DNA from: Delphinus delphis
Taxonomy: Eukaryota; Chordata; Mammalia; Artiodactyla; Delphinidae
NCBI RefSeq assembly: GCF_949987515.2
Contig: NC_082694.2
Coordinates: 65,904,080 to 65,968,079, forward strand
Direction: 5' to 3'
DNA length: 64,000 bases
Part shown: piece by piece, positions 12,039 to 23,390 of the stretch
Position numbering within the stretch: position 1 is the stretch's first letter
How the letters are laid out: each line of letters begins with the position of its first letter
The notes under the pieces: generated by a model
The model's database searches: none
What the model saw: only the letters and a program-made list of their open reading frames with translations
Told to the model about the DNA's origin: nothing
Position numbers and translations under genes: made by a program

Positions 12039-15000
12039 CTATATAACAGTCTCTAGAACCATCCAAATCTCAACCAATGACCCAAATTCGTTCCTTTTTA
12101 TGGCTGAGTAATATTCCATTGTATATATGTACCACATCTTCTTTATCCATTCATCTGGCATTTGGGTTGCTTCCATGACCTGGCCATTGTAAATAGTGCT
12201 GCAATGAACTTTGGGGTGCATGTGTCTTTTTGAATTATGGTTTTCTCTGGGTATATGCCCAGTAGTGGGATTGCTGGGTCATATGGTAGTTCTATTTTTA
12301 GTTTTTTAAGGAACCTCCATACTGTTTTCCATAGTGGCTGTATCAATTTACATTCCCACCAACATTGCAAGAGGGTTCTCTTTTCTCCACAGCCTCTCCA
12401 ACATTTGTTGTTTGTTGATTATCTGAGGGATGCCCATTCTAAATGGTGTGAGGTGATACCTCACTGTAGTTTTGATTTGCATTTCTCTAATAATTAATGA
12501 TGTTGAGCAGCTTTTCATGTGCTTCTTGGCCATCTGTATGTCTTCTTTGGAGAAATGTCTATTTAGGTCTTCTGCCCATTTTTGGATTGGGTTGTTTGTT
12601 TTTTTAATATTGAAGTGCATGAGCTGTTTATATGTTTTGGAGATTAAGCCTTTGTCCATTGAATCGTTTGCAAATATTTTCTCCCATTCTGAGGGTTGTC
12701 TTTTCGCCTTGTTTATGGTTTCCTTTGCTGTGCAAAAACTTTGAAGTTTCATTAGGTCCCATTTGTTTATTTTTGTCTTTATTTCCATTACTCTAGGAGG
12801 TGGATCAAAAAAGATCTTGCTGTGATTTATGTCAAAGAGTGTTCTTCCTATGTTTTCCTCTAATATTTTTATAGTGTCCAGTCTTACATTTAGGTCTCTA
12901 ATCCATTTTGAGTTTATTTTTGTGTATGGTGTTAGGGAGTGTTCTAATTTCATTCTTTTACATATAGCTGTCCAGTTTTCCCAGCACCACTTATTGAAGA
13001 GACTGTCTTTTCTCCATTGTATATCCTTGCCTCCTTTGTCATAGATTAGTTGACCATAGGTGCGTGGGTTTATCTCTGGGAGTTCTATCTTGTTCCATTG
13101 ATCTATGTTTCTGTTTTTGTGCCAGTCTCGTATTGTCTTGATTACTATAGCTTTGTAGTATAGTCTGAAGTCAGGGAGTCTGATTCTTCCAGCTCCCATT
13201 TTTTCCATCAAGACTGCTTTGGCTATTCGGGGTCTTTTGTGTCTCCATACAAATTTTAAGATTTATTGTTCTAGTTCTGTAAAAAATGCCATTGGTAATT
13301 TGCTAGGGATTGCATTAAATCTGTAGATTGCTTTGGGTAGTATAGTCATTTTCACAATATTGATTCTTCCAATCCAAGAACATGGTATATCTCTCCATCT
13401 GTTGGTATCATCTTTAATTTCTTTCATCAGTGTCTTACAGTTTTCTGCTTACAGGTCTTTTGCCTCCCTAGGTAGGTTTATTCCTAGGTATTTTATTCTT
13501 TTTGTTGCAATGGTAAATGGGAGTGTTTCCTTAACTTCTCTTTCAGATTTTTCATCATTAGTGTATAGGAATGCAAGAGATTTGTGTGCATTAATTTTGT
13601 ATTCTGCAACTTTACCAAATTCATTGATTAGCTCTGTGGTTTTCTGGTGGCATCTTTAGGAATCTCTATGTATACTATCATGTCATCTGAAACAGTGACA
13701 GTTTTACTTCTTCTTTTCCAATTTGTATTCCTTTTATTTCTTTTTCTTCTCTGATTGCCATGGCTAGGACTTCCAAAACTATGTTAAATAATAGTGGTGA
13801 GAGTGGACATCCTTCTCTTGTTCCTGATCTTAGAGGAAATGCTTTCAGTTTTTCACCATTGAGAATGATATTTCCTGTGGGTGTGTCATATATGGCCTTT
13901 ATTATGTTGCAGTAGGTTCCCTCTATGCCCACTTTCTGGAGAGTTTTTCATAAATGGGTGTTGAATTTTGTTAAAAACTTTTTTGTGCCTATTGAGATGA
14001 TCATATGGGGTTTTTTTGTTTTGTTTTGTTTTTTTGCGGTACGCGGACCTCTCACTGTTGTGGCCTCTTCTGTTGCGGAACACAGGATCCGGACGCGCTG
14101 GCTCAGCAGCCATGACTCACGGGCCCAGCTGCTCCACGGCATGTGGGATCTTCCCGACCGGGGCACGAACCCGTGTCCCCTGCATCGGAAGGCAGACTCT
14201 CAACCACTGCACCACCAGGGAAGCCCGATCATATGGTTTTTATTCTTCAATTTGTTAATATGGTGTATCACATTGACTGATTTGCATATATTGAAGAATT
14301 GTTGCATCCCTGGGATAAATCCCACTTGATCATAGTGTATGACCCTTTTAATGTGTTGTTGGATTCTGTTTGCTATATTTTGTTGAGGATTTTTGCATCT
14401 ATATTCATCAGTGATATTGGTCTGTAATCTTCTTTTCTTGTAGTATCTTTGTTTAGTTTTGGTATCAGGGTGATGGTGGCATCATAGAATGAGTTTGGGA
14501 GTGTTCCTTCCTCCACAATTTTTTGGACGAGTTTGAAAAGGATGGGTGATAGCTCTTCTCTAAATATTTGATACAATTCACCTCTGAAGCCATCTGGTCT
14601 TGGACTTTTGTTTGTTGGAAGATTTTTAATCACAGTTTCAATTTCATTACTTGTGATTGGTCTGTTCATATTTTCTGTTTCTTCCTGGTTCAGTCTTGGA
14701 AGGTTATACCTTTCTAAGAATTTGTGCATTTCTTCCAGGTTGTCCATTTTATTGGAATAGAGTTGCTTGTAGTAATCTCTTAGGATGCTTTGTATTTCTG
14801 CAGTGTCTGTTGTAACTTCTCCTTTTCATTTGTAATTTTATTGATTTGAATCCTCTCCCTCTTTTTATTGATGAGTCTGGCTAATGGTTTATCAATTTTG
14901 TTTATCTTCTCAAAGAACCAGCTTTTAGTTTTATTGATCTATGCTACTGTTTTCTTTGTTTCTATTTCATTTATTTCTGCTCTGATCTTTATTTCTTTCC

Positions 15001-16010
15001 TTCCGCTAACTTTGGGTTTTGTTTGTTCTTCTTTCTCTAGTTCCTTTAGGTGTAAAGTTAGATTGTTTATTTGAGATTTTTCTTGTTTCTTGAGGTATGC
15101 TTGTATAGCTCTAAACTTCCCTCTTAGAACTGCTTTTGCTGCATCCCATAGGTTTTGGATCGTCCTGTTTTCATTGTCATGTGACTCTAGGTATTTTTTG
15201 ATTTCCTCTTTAATTTCTTCAGTGATCTCTTGGTTATTTAGTAACATATTGTTTAGCCTCCATGTGTTTGTGATTTTTACGGTTTTTTTCCCCCTGTAAT
15301 TCATTTCTAATCTCATAGCATTGTGGTCAGAAAAGATGCTTAATATGATTTCAATTTTCTTAAATTTACTGAGACTTAATTTGTGACCCATGATGTGATC
15401 TATCCTGGAAAATGTTCCATGTGCACTTGAGAAGGAAGTTTAATCTGCTGTTTTTGGATGGAATGTCCTATAAATAGCAATTAAATCTAACTTGTCTGTT
15501 GTGTCATTAAAAGCTTCTGTTTCCTTATTTATTTTCATTTTGGATGATCTGTCCATTGGTGTAAGTGAGGTGTTAAAGTCTCCCACTATTATTGTGTTAC
15601 TGTCGATTTCCTCTTTTATAGCTGTTAGCAGTTGCCTTATATATTGAGGTGCTTCTTTGTTGGGTGCATATATATTTATAATTGTTATATCTTCTTCTTG
15701 GACTGATCCCTTGATCATTATGTAGTGTCCTTCCTTTTCTCTTGTAACATTCTTTATTTTAATGTCTATTTTGTCTTATATGAGTATTGCTACTCCAGCT
15801 TTCTTTTGATTTCTATTTGCTTGGAATATCTTTTTCCATCCCCTCTCTTTCAGTCTGTTTGTGTCCCTAGGTCTGAAGTGGGTCTCTTGTAGACAGCATA
15901 TATATGGGTCTAGTTTTTGTATCCATTCAGCCAGCCTGTACCTTTTGGTTGAAGCATTTAATCAATTCACTTTTGAGGTAATTATCGATATGTGTGTTCC
16001 TATGACCATT
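12039..16010 (-). pseudogene. L1 ORF2 (endonuclease-reverse transcriptase), broken
   Basis: ORF2 makes L1 DNA nicks and copies RNA at the target. From the 5' side the remnant shows CCLQETH (endonuclease, near 15900), NIYAPN and VGDFNT (15440-15718), a fragment with [19 protein letters not shown] (14373-14747, reverse transcriptase), [10 protein letters not shown] (13678-13932) and a 287-codon C-terminal stretch (12348-13211). A one-base loss near 13690 shifts the frame exactly through the FADD active-site codons, so the frame reads F-Q-M-T. A stop sits early in the endonuclease (near 15780), another after FHPKTAD, and the CHR SINE cuts the reverse transcriptase. It is nonfunctional. Confidence 0.9.
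13999..14236 (-). mobile_element. CHR SINE inside the younger L1
   Basis: The TSD GATCATATGG is at 13999-14008 and 14227-14236. The body runs GCGGTACGCGGACCTCTCAC to CCACCAGGGAAGCCC, with T-rich tail (TTTTTTTGTTTTGTTTTG) at the left. This is the innermost layer of the nest. Confidence 0.93.
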
Positions 16011-16187
16011 TTCTTAATTGCTTTGGGTTTGTTTTTGTAGGTCCTTTTCTTCTCTTGTGTTTCCCACTTAGAGAAGTTCCTTTAGCATTTGTTGTAGAGC
16101 TGGTTTGGTGGTGCTGAACTCTCTTAGCTTTTGCTTGTCTGTAAAGCTTTTGATTTCTCCATCAAATCTGAATGAGATCCTTGCCTG

Positions 16188-16973
16188 CTAGAGTAATCTT
16201 GGTTGTAGGTTCTTCCCTTTCATCACTTTAAGTATATCATGCCACTCCCTTCTAGCTTGTAGAGTTTCTGCTGAGAAATCAGCTGTTAACCTTATGGGAG
16301 TTCCCTTGTATGTTATTTGTTGTTTTTCCCTCACTGCTTTCAATAATTTTTCTTTATCTTTAATTTTTACCAATGTGATTACTATGTGTCTCGGCATGTT
16401 TCTCCTTGGGTTTATCCTGTATGGGACTCTCTGTGCTTCCTGAACTTGGGTGGCTATTTCCTTTCCCATGTTAGGGAAGTTTTCGACTATAATCTCTTCA
16501 AGTAGTTTCTCTGGTCCTTTCCCTCTCTCTTCTCCTTCTGGGACCCTGATAATGCGAATGTGGTTGTGTTTAATGTTGTCCCAGAGGTCTCTTAGGCTGT
16601 CTTCATTTCTTTTCATTCTTTTTTCTTTATTCTGTTCCGCAGCATTGAATCCCACCATTCTGTCTTCCAGGTCACTTATCAGTTCTTCTGACTCAGTTAT
16701 CCTGCTATTGATTCCTTCTAGTGTAGTTTTCATTTCAGTTATTGTATTGTTCAGCTCTGTTTGTTTGGTCTTTGATTCTTCTAGGTCTTTGTTAAATGTT
16801 TCTTGCATCTTCTCGATCTTTGCTTCCATTCTTTTTCCAAGGTCCTGCATCATCTTCACTATCATTATTCTGAATTCTTTTTCTGGAAGGTTGCCTATCT
16901 CCACTTCATTTAGCTGTTTTTCTGGGGTTTTATCTTGTTCTTTCATCTGATACACAGCCCTCTGCCTTTTCAT
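16188..16973 (-). pseudogene. L1 ORF1 (RNA-binding chaperone), C-terminally truncated
   Basis: ORF1p is the coiled-coil RNA-binding protein of the L1 particle. The frame is open for 261 codons. It has a charged N-terminus, a coiled coil over about residues 30-110 (heptad-rich, EMKTTLEGINSRITESEELI), an RRM-like part (HIRIIRVPEGEE, PRHIVITLVK) and a C-terminal part (KGTPIRLTADFSAETLQARR). A stop after KNLQPRLL removes the last roughly 70 residues expected for the family. The start ATG sits in a normal L1 leader (GACAAGATGAAAAGGC). It is the longest nearly intact L1 frame in the window. Confidence 0.88.
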
Positions 16974-18084
16974 CTTGTCTGTCTTTCTGTGAATGCGGTT
17001 TTTGTTCCACAGGCTGCTGGATTGTAATTCTTCTTGCTTCTGCTGTCTGCCCTCTGGTCCTTGAGAGATTTTTTATCATGAAAGTATGTTGAATTGTGTC
17101 AACTGCTTTTTCTGTTTCTGTTGAGATGATCACATGATTTTTCTCCTTCATTTTGTTAACATGATGTATCACATTGATTGATTTGTGAATGTTGAACCAT
17201 CATTCTTTTCCTGGAATAAATCCCACTTGATCATGTTGTATAATCCTTTTCATGTGTTTGGTTTGCTAACATTTTGTCGAGGATTTTTGCATTTTTGTTC
17301 ATCAGGAACATTGGCCTGTAATTTTCTTTTCTTGACGTTTACTTGTCTGGCTGTTGTACTGGGGTAATGCTGGCCTTGTAAAATGAGTTTGGAAATGTTC
17401 CTTTCTCTTCTGTTTTTTGAAAGATTGTGAGAACAGTTGGTACTCTTTAAATGTTTGGTAGAATTCACCAGTGAAGCCATCTGGTCCTAGACTTTTGTTT
17501 GTTGGGATGTTTTGATTACTGTTTCAATCTCCTTGCTAGTAATTGATCTGTTCAGATTTTCTATTTATTCATGATTAAATCTTAGAAGGTTGTATGTTTT
17601 TGGGAATTATCCATTTCTCCTAGGCTTTCCAATTTATTGGCATATTGTTATTCATAGTACTCTCTTATCATCCTTTGTATTTCTGTGGTATCAATTGTAA
17701 TGTCTTCTCTTCCATTTAAAAGTTTATTCAGCTGAATCTTCTTTTTTTTTCTTGTTATGTGTACATAAAGTTTTGTCAATTTTATTTATCTTTTCAAAAC
17801 AACAGATTTTGGTTTCATTAATGTTTTCTATTGTCTTTTTACTGTCTGTCTGATTTATTTCCACTCTGGTCTTTTTTATTTCCTTCCTTCTCCTAACTTT
17901 AGGCTTACTTTGTTCTTCCTTTTCTAGTTCCTTGAGGTATAAACTTAGCTTACATATTTGAGATCTTTTTTTTCTTTCTTAATGTAGGTACTTATCACTG
18001 TAGACTTTCCTCTTAGAACTGCTCTTGCTGCATATCACTACTTTTGGTATGTTGTGTTTGCATTTTAATTTGTCTTACAGTATT

Positions 18085-18192
18085 TTTTCATTTTTTTCAG
18101 TTTTATTGAGAAATAATTGATATACATCACTGTATAAGTTTAAGGCATACAGCATAATGGTTTGATTTACATATATCATGAAATGATTATCA
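18085..18192 (-). mobile_element. Short L1 3' end inserted in the ancient L1
   Basis: TTTTCAGTTTTATTGAGAAA, CACTGTATAAGTTTAAGGC and ATGATTATCACACATC are an L1 3' UTR terminus. They are out of place within ORF2 of the host element, so this is a separate severely truncated insertion of about 110 bp. Confidence 0.65.
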
Positions 18193-18853
18193 CACATCAA
18201 GATTTTTTATTTCTCTTTTGTTTTCATCTTTGATGCATTTGTTGTTCAGGAGCATGTTGTGTAATCTCCACATATTTGTGAATTTTTCAGTTTTGTTCTT
18301 GTAATTGATTTCTAGTTTTATACCATCATGGTCAGAAAAGATGCTTGATATGATTTCAATCTTCTTAAATTTATTAAGCCTTGTTTTGTGGCCTAATATG
18401 TGATCTATCCTGGAGAATGTTCCTTGTGTGCCTGAGAAGAATGTGCATTCTGTTGCTGTTGGATGGGATGTCCTGTAAATATTTATTAGGTTCCTCTGAT
18501 CTAACATGTTGTTTAAGTCCAATATTTCCTTATTAATTTTCTGTCTAGGTGATCTACTCATTGACGAAAGTGAGGTATTGAAGTTTCCTACTATTATTTT
18601 ATTTCTGTCTATTTCTCTCTTTAAATCTTTTAATATTTCTTTTATATATATATGTAAGTGCTCCTCTGTTGGATGCATAAATATTTTCTAATGTTATAAC
18701 TTCTTGGTGAATTAACCCCTTTATTATTATATGATGGACTTCTTTATTTCTCGTTACTGTCTTCGGCTTAAAGTCTGTTTTGTCTAATATAAGTGTAGCT
18801 ACTTCTGCTGTCTTTTGGTTTCCATTTGCATGGAATATCTTTTTCACTTTCAT
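18190..18853 (-). pseudogene. Ancient L1 ORF2 endonuclease remnant
   Basis: The frame 18190-18678 retains VGNFNTSLSS, IYRTSHPTATECTFFS, SRIDHILG and SDHDGIKLE, the catalytic GDFN, S-x-I-D and SDH blocks of the AP-like endonuclease. The Asp of GDFN has become Asn (G-N-F-N). The upstream piece 18599-18853 includes KIFHANGNQKTAEVATLILDK. The fragments are in different frames. Confidence 0.85.
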
Positions 18854-19639
18854 TCCATTGTGTCCTTTAAGCTAAAGTGAGTCTCTTGTAAGCAGAATAT
18901 ATTTGGGTCTTATTATTTTCTCCTGTTGGCCACTCTATGTCTTTTGATTGGAGAATTTAGTCTATTTACATTTAAAATAATTATTGATAGGTATTGACTT
19001 ACTATTGCCATTTTGTTAATTGCTTTTGGTGTTCTGTAATTCTTTTGTTCCTTTTTTCCTCCTTTCTTTCTCTTATTTTGTGAATTGATGATTTTCTGTT
19101 GTAGTATGCTTTGATTCCTCTCTACTTTTTGTGTATCCTACATGAGTTTTTGCTTTGTGGTTACAATGAGCCTTACATAAAACATCTTGTATTTATAACA
19201 GTCTATTTTAAGCTGATAATAACTTAACTCCTAACACATATAAAAGCTCTACATTTTTAACCCTCCCCCATTCTATGTTTTTGATGTCACAAGTTACATC
19301 TTATCTTGTGTATTCATTAACAAATTATTGTAGTAGTAGTTATATTAACACTTTTGCATTTTAGTCTTCATACTAGAGTTATAAGTGATTAACCCACCAC
19401 CATTACAACATTAGAGTATTCTAAATTTAACTATATATTTTCTTTTACCCCAGTGAGTTTTATACTTCCATCTGTTTTCATGTTACTAACTAGTGCCCTT
19501 TTATTTCAGCTTGAAAAACTCCCTTTAACATTTCTTGTAAGAGTGGTCTGGTGGTGATCGACAGCCTCAGCTTTTTTTGGTCTGGAAAATTCTTATCTTG
19601 CCTTCAATTCTGAAGGACAACTTTGCCGGGTAGAATATT

Positions 19640-19932
19640 CTTGGTTAGCAGGATTTGTTTGTTCTATCAGCACTTTGAATATATCAAACCATTACCTTCT
19701 GTCCTACAAAGTTTCTGCTAAAAAATCTGCTGTTAGTTTTATGGTGATAATGTAACTTGGTGCGGGTCTCTTTGGGTTCATCTTTTTTCATACTTTATGG
19801 TATTCCTGGGTCTTGATGTCTCTTTCTTTCCCCAGATTAAGGAAGTTTTCAGTCACTGTTTCTTTGAATAAGCTTTCTGCCCCTTTCTCTCTCTCTTCTC
19901 CTTCTGGGACCTCTATAATATGTAAATTGTAT
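19640..19932 (-). pseudogene. Ancient L1 ORF1 C-terminal remnant lacking the coiled coil
   Basis: The reading LHIIEVPEGEEREKGAESL matches the ORF1 RRM start. To the right, where the coiled coil should be coded, the sequence passes directly into 5' UTR tandem units at about 19935. The N-terminal half of ORF1 is thus missing. Confidence 0.7.
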
Positions 19933-19934
19933 GC

Positions 19935-20900
19935 AGGCTGATAAGAAGTTAGATCCTCAGGCAGCAGCTGGGAAAGTATGTACTTAAACCCCTTCCAGGG
20001 ATAAACTGGAAGATAGGTAGTTTTGTCTGCTCCCTCTGGACTGAGCCCATGTGTATAGCTGTGGTGCAGGTGTTCCTGCACCCATTAAGAACTGCTTCTT
20101 TGATTGCTACAGCCCTATGGGACTCATGAATGGAAGTCTCTTTGGCTGTTGGAGTCATGGGATCCAGGAACCCATCCCTGTGTGGCAGCTGCAAAAAAGT
20201 AGAGCATGGAGGTGTGTATAAGCTCTTTTCAGGTAGATACTGGCAGTTTGGATCAGAGTATAGGAAGATAGCAGTGGCGGTGTCCACCAGTTTCCCTGGT
20301 CCTTAGGGAGGATGCAAGCCAGCCCCTAGATATATGATAAATTAGAAGGCTGACACTTTGGCAGCAGCTCTTAAAGTATGAGATGAAGTCTTTTCAGGAG
20401 AAGACTGGGAGATGAGCATTTTGTCTGTCCCCTCTGTGTTGAGTCAGTTAAAAACTCCTTCTTTGATTTGTATAGTCCTGTGGAATTCATAAATGGAAGC
20501 CCCACTGGCAATGAGACCCAGGCAACTGGGGGACATGTACCTTGGGCAACAGCTACAAAAGCTTTGGTGCAAATGTGTGCCCAAACTTCTTTCTGGGAGA
20601 AACAGGTGACTTGGAGCAAGTTATAAGGAGACAATGGGGAAGGTGTCTGCCAGCTATCCAGGCCCTGGGGAAGATCATAGCAGCCCCTGGATGTGTTCTA
20701 AATTAGAAACCTGACCCTCAGGCAGCAGCTTTAAAAGTTTTCAGATGAACCGCTTTCAAGGAGAGACTGGGACATGGCCGGTTTTCTCTGCTCCCTCTGT
20801 ACTGATCCTAGAGAGTGCCTGTATGCCCATTAACAGCTGCTCCTTTGTTATAGTCTTGTGAGTCTCCTGGATACAAGCCTCCTTGGCTTTCAGAGTCAGA
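19935..20900 (-). repeat. Three tandem 360-400 bp units in the ancient L1 5' UTR
   Basis: The anchor GGCAGCAGCT recurs at 19960, 20360 and 20721, spaced 400 and 361 bp. Other anchors recur in register: ACTGGGA/ACTGGAA, TTTGTCTGCTCCCTCTG, and CTTCTTTGAT with following ATGGAAG. The units are clearly diverged from each other. They lie between the ORF1 remnant and the 5' terminus, where L1 promoters sit. Confidence 0.75.
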
Positions 20901-21220
20901 TGTTTTGGGGGTCTGTTGCTCAGGTGGCAGTCTTAAAAGTTGGAGCAGTAAAATGTGGGGTCCCAACCCTTCACAACGCACAGAAAAGCTGGGAGTTAGG
21001 AGTTCCCTCCCAGTTGTATGATGTTACGCCATGCATGGGGGTTATGACGAGCGTGTGTCTCAGCCTTTCCCATCCATTTCTGTGCGAGTATTATGTCAAT
21101 CACCTTATGTGTAGAAGTTGCTCAGCTAGTTTCTGAATTTCTTTCGGAGGTCATTGTTCTGTGTGTAGCTGTACATTCACTGTGTAGGTAGGAGGAGGGG
21201 AGTCCAAGAACTTCTATGTT

Positions 21221-21230
21221 ACCATCTTGG
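21221..21230 (-). promoter_or_regulatory. YY1-like site at the L1 5' terminus
   Basis: On the minus strand the sequence is CCAAGATGGT, next to the 5' end GGAGGTCAA. In human L1 a YY1 site (CAAGATGG) near the first bases fixes the transcription start. The same position and core are seen here. The function is inferred. Confidence 0.5.
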
Positions 21231-21240
21231 TTGACCTCCC

Positions 21241-21490
21241 AGTGTTCATGATTTTAGACAAGGCCCTTTATTCCTGCTGCATTTAGACCCTGTTTGATTC
21301 AAACAAATCAACTTTCTACCTACCATCCATGGGCTTCCCTCTTTTCTAGAAAGTCCTCCCCTTTTCTTCCCTGTTGAACCATGTGACTCTTCTCCTGAAA
21401 TCACTGCTCACATGTTTTGCCTCCTCCTGGAAGCTTTCCCTGACTGCTCCCACTTGACATGATCCACCTAAATACTTTCTGATCCAGTTA
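21241..21490 (+). mobile_element. L2 fragment
   Basis: TTTGCCTCCTCCTGGAAGC followed by TTTCCCTGACTGCTCCC is the L2 3' part. The left edge is not clear because the ancient L1 begins there. Confidence 0.55.
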
Positions 21491-22250
21491 GCATTTAAAT
21501 ACACACACAAACACTGAGAGCCAATGATAAACAGAGAGAAATAAATTTCCAGATCTATTTTACAAATAATACCGAGTCTACCTTCCTGAATTACAAACTC
21601 TCTTCAAATTAGTGTTCTCCAAAACAAAGTGATCTTTGATTGCCCATGTAAGGGATTATACGTGTGGACAACCCCAAACACATGGAATCATCACAAAAGC
21701 AGATAGTCTGACGTTTAGAAGGAGATTGCCTGCATGTCAACCAGTGCTATATCTTACTGTCTGCATATCATTCTCCCAAGGAACCAACTAGATTAAAAAC
21801 ACATTTTAAAACAAGTTTCAGAAATGAACTATTGCCCATAGGGAAATCTGCCTACTATATCTCTATCATAAGAGGCAGGATTCCAAGCCATATCCAAATT
21901 CAACCTAGCAAAATCTTACTTAATCTTTTCAAATAAAATAAAATACCAAGGTAAAATAAAATAAAATAAGCTTCCTTCAGAAGGGTTTAGATCACAGCTC
22001 TTTAAAACATCCTTGATATGAAATCTTCTAGAAGGTACAGTCTCACATAAAAATTTGAAACTAAGACAAATTCCCTTGGTCCCATATCACAGCCAATTGT
22101 ATCTCAGGTTCAGCCAGGAACCTGAGATCAAACTGTTGGCAGGTCCCGCTGTGATCAGTATGGTTATCTGAGGAGTGAACATTTATCTAAATAGTGAACC
22201 AGACTCAAAGTATATACACACCTCTATTAATACATAAGCATTTCTCAGGA
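21491..22250. other. Unassigned, no gene
   Basis: The stretch is of mixed AT content, with short AAAATAAAATA runs near 21935-21970. It has no recognised repeat and no coding frame over 60 codons. Confidence 0.4.
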
Positions 22251-22252
22251 AC

Positions 22253-22487
22253 AGGGTGTGTCTGCTTTATTTTTATTTATTTTTTTCTTAAGATTTTTTT
22301 TTGATGTGGACCACTTTTAAAGTATTAAATTTGTTACAATATTGCTTCTGTTTTATGTTTGGTTTTTTGGTCCTGAGGCATGTGGGATCTTAATTCCCCG
22401 ACCAGAGATTAAACACATACCCCTACATTGGAAGGCTAAGTCTCAACCACTGGACCACCAGTGAAGTCCCTAGGGTGTGTCTGCTTT
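22253..22487 (-). mobile_element. Older CHR-family SINE with 16-bp TSD
   Basis: The TSD AGGGTGTGTCTGCTTT is at 22253-22268 and 22472-22487. The body reads GATGTGGACCACTTTTAAAG, ATTGCTTCTGTTTTATG, CATGTGGGATCTTAATTCC and ACTGGACCACCAGTGAAGTC. The tail region differs from the short CHR form, so this is an older cetartiodactyl subfamily. Confidence 0.85.
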
Positions 22488-23078
22488 CAAATCTTAAGCT
22501 GTTTTCTTAGTAAGAGTAGTCTTGTGATAGACTTTTCCCCTTAGACAGTGAATTTCTTAAGAATGGGTATATTATCTCTTTGTAATTCTTTGATAATTAT
22601 TTGAAGAAACAGTACCACTGATTCTTTTAAGAAAAATATACTTTCAAAATGGCTAATCTCTTTCATCTCCCATTTTCTAGGCCAGGGTTCTTTCAGAGTT
22701 TTGCATTGCCTTATACACAGTTGCATCCTCAGGCAGTTACACCTTCAAGTTCCAAGTTTCTCTTTAATTATTAGAGATAAATCTTTCACCATAATGATGG
22801 TATGGCATTTTTCCAGCCAAATCCGTGTACTTGACAAGGTGTCGACAGATTAGAATTTCACGCCACATTCCTAGAAACAGAGATATCTGAGAAAAAGGTA
22901 ATTTCTAATCCAGGGGCCCCTCACTGCTTTGTGAGCTCCAATGCAACGTACAAGGTGAAGAAAGAAAGGAGAGAAAGCGCTCTTGGTCTGACCCCCTTGT
23001 TTCCAAGACTGGTCCTGGCCAGACAGCATCTCTGACAGCCATGCGTCCCTACACCTCCCTTCTTACTGAAAAAAAAAA
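22488..23078. other. Unassigned, no gene
   Basis: No repeat family or splice-bounded frame was recognised. It includes CAGGGGCCCCTCACTGC and a purine run AAGAAAGGAGAGAAAG. Confidence 0.4.
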
Positions 23079-23304
23079 GAATTCAGGGGCTTCCCTGGTG
23101 GCGCAGTGGTTGAGAGTCCGCTTGCTGATTCAGGGTACACGGGTTCGTGCTCCAGTCCGGGAAGATCCCACATGCCGCGGAGCGGCTGGGCCCGTGAACC
23201 ATGGCCGCTGAGCCTGCGCGTCCGGAGCCTGTGCTCCGCAATGGGAGAGGCCACAACAGTGAGAGGCCCGCGTACCGCAAAAAAAAAAAAAAAAAGAATT
23301 CAGG
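23079..23304 (+). mobile_element. CHR SINE (short form) with TSD
   Basis: The TSD GAATTCAGG is at 23079-23087 and 23296-23304, with a poly-A tail at about 23280-23295. The head has a few differences from other copies (CCGCTTGCTGATTCAGGGTA instead of CCGCCTGCCGATGCAGGGGA). Confidence 0.93.
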
Positions 23305-23390
23305 TGCTGAACTGAAAGGATTCAAGGAAAACTTTGATTAACAATGGGAAAGGAACGATATTTCTTGCATTTTATTCATCACCTGCCTCT

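Larger units (their letters stand above)
11750..17069 (-). mobile_element. Younger 5.3-kb L1 nested in the ancient L1
   Basis: The TSD TTGAGAGAT lies at 11750-11758 and 17061-17069. The 3' UTR is at about 11765-12040 (TATACAGCAGGTTCTTATTAG), ORF2 at 12040-16010, ORF1 at 16188-16973 and about 90 bp of 5' leader lies to 17060. It is therefore truncated shortly upstream of ORF1. It is much less diverged than the host L1 but dead: frameshifts and stops break ORF2, ORF1 ends early, and a CHR SINE sits at 14009-14226. Confidence 0.9.
8410..21240 (-). mobile_element. Ancient near-full-length L1, host of a nested younger L1
   Basis: Read right to left this is a complete L1: a 5' end with CCAAGATGG, a 5' UTR with tandem units, a damaged ORF1, ORF2 endonuclease and reverse transcriptase, and a 3' UTR. 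The 3' end (TTTATTGAGATATAATTG) is near 8430. The element is split into 8410-11758 and 17061-21240 by the younger L1. Removing that and the two SINEs leaves about 7 kb. The ORF2 frame is shattered. The codons for the FADD reverse transcriptase active site survive at 11494-11505 although the rest is degraded. Confidence 0.85.

Noticed and set aside
12348..13211. 287-codon open frame
   Set aside because: It is the C-terminal part of a broken L1 ORF2 inside the younger L1, not a host gene.
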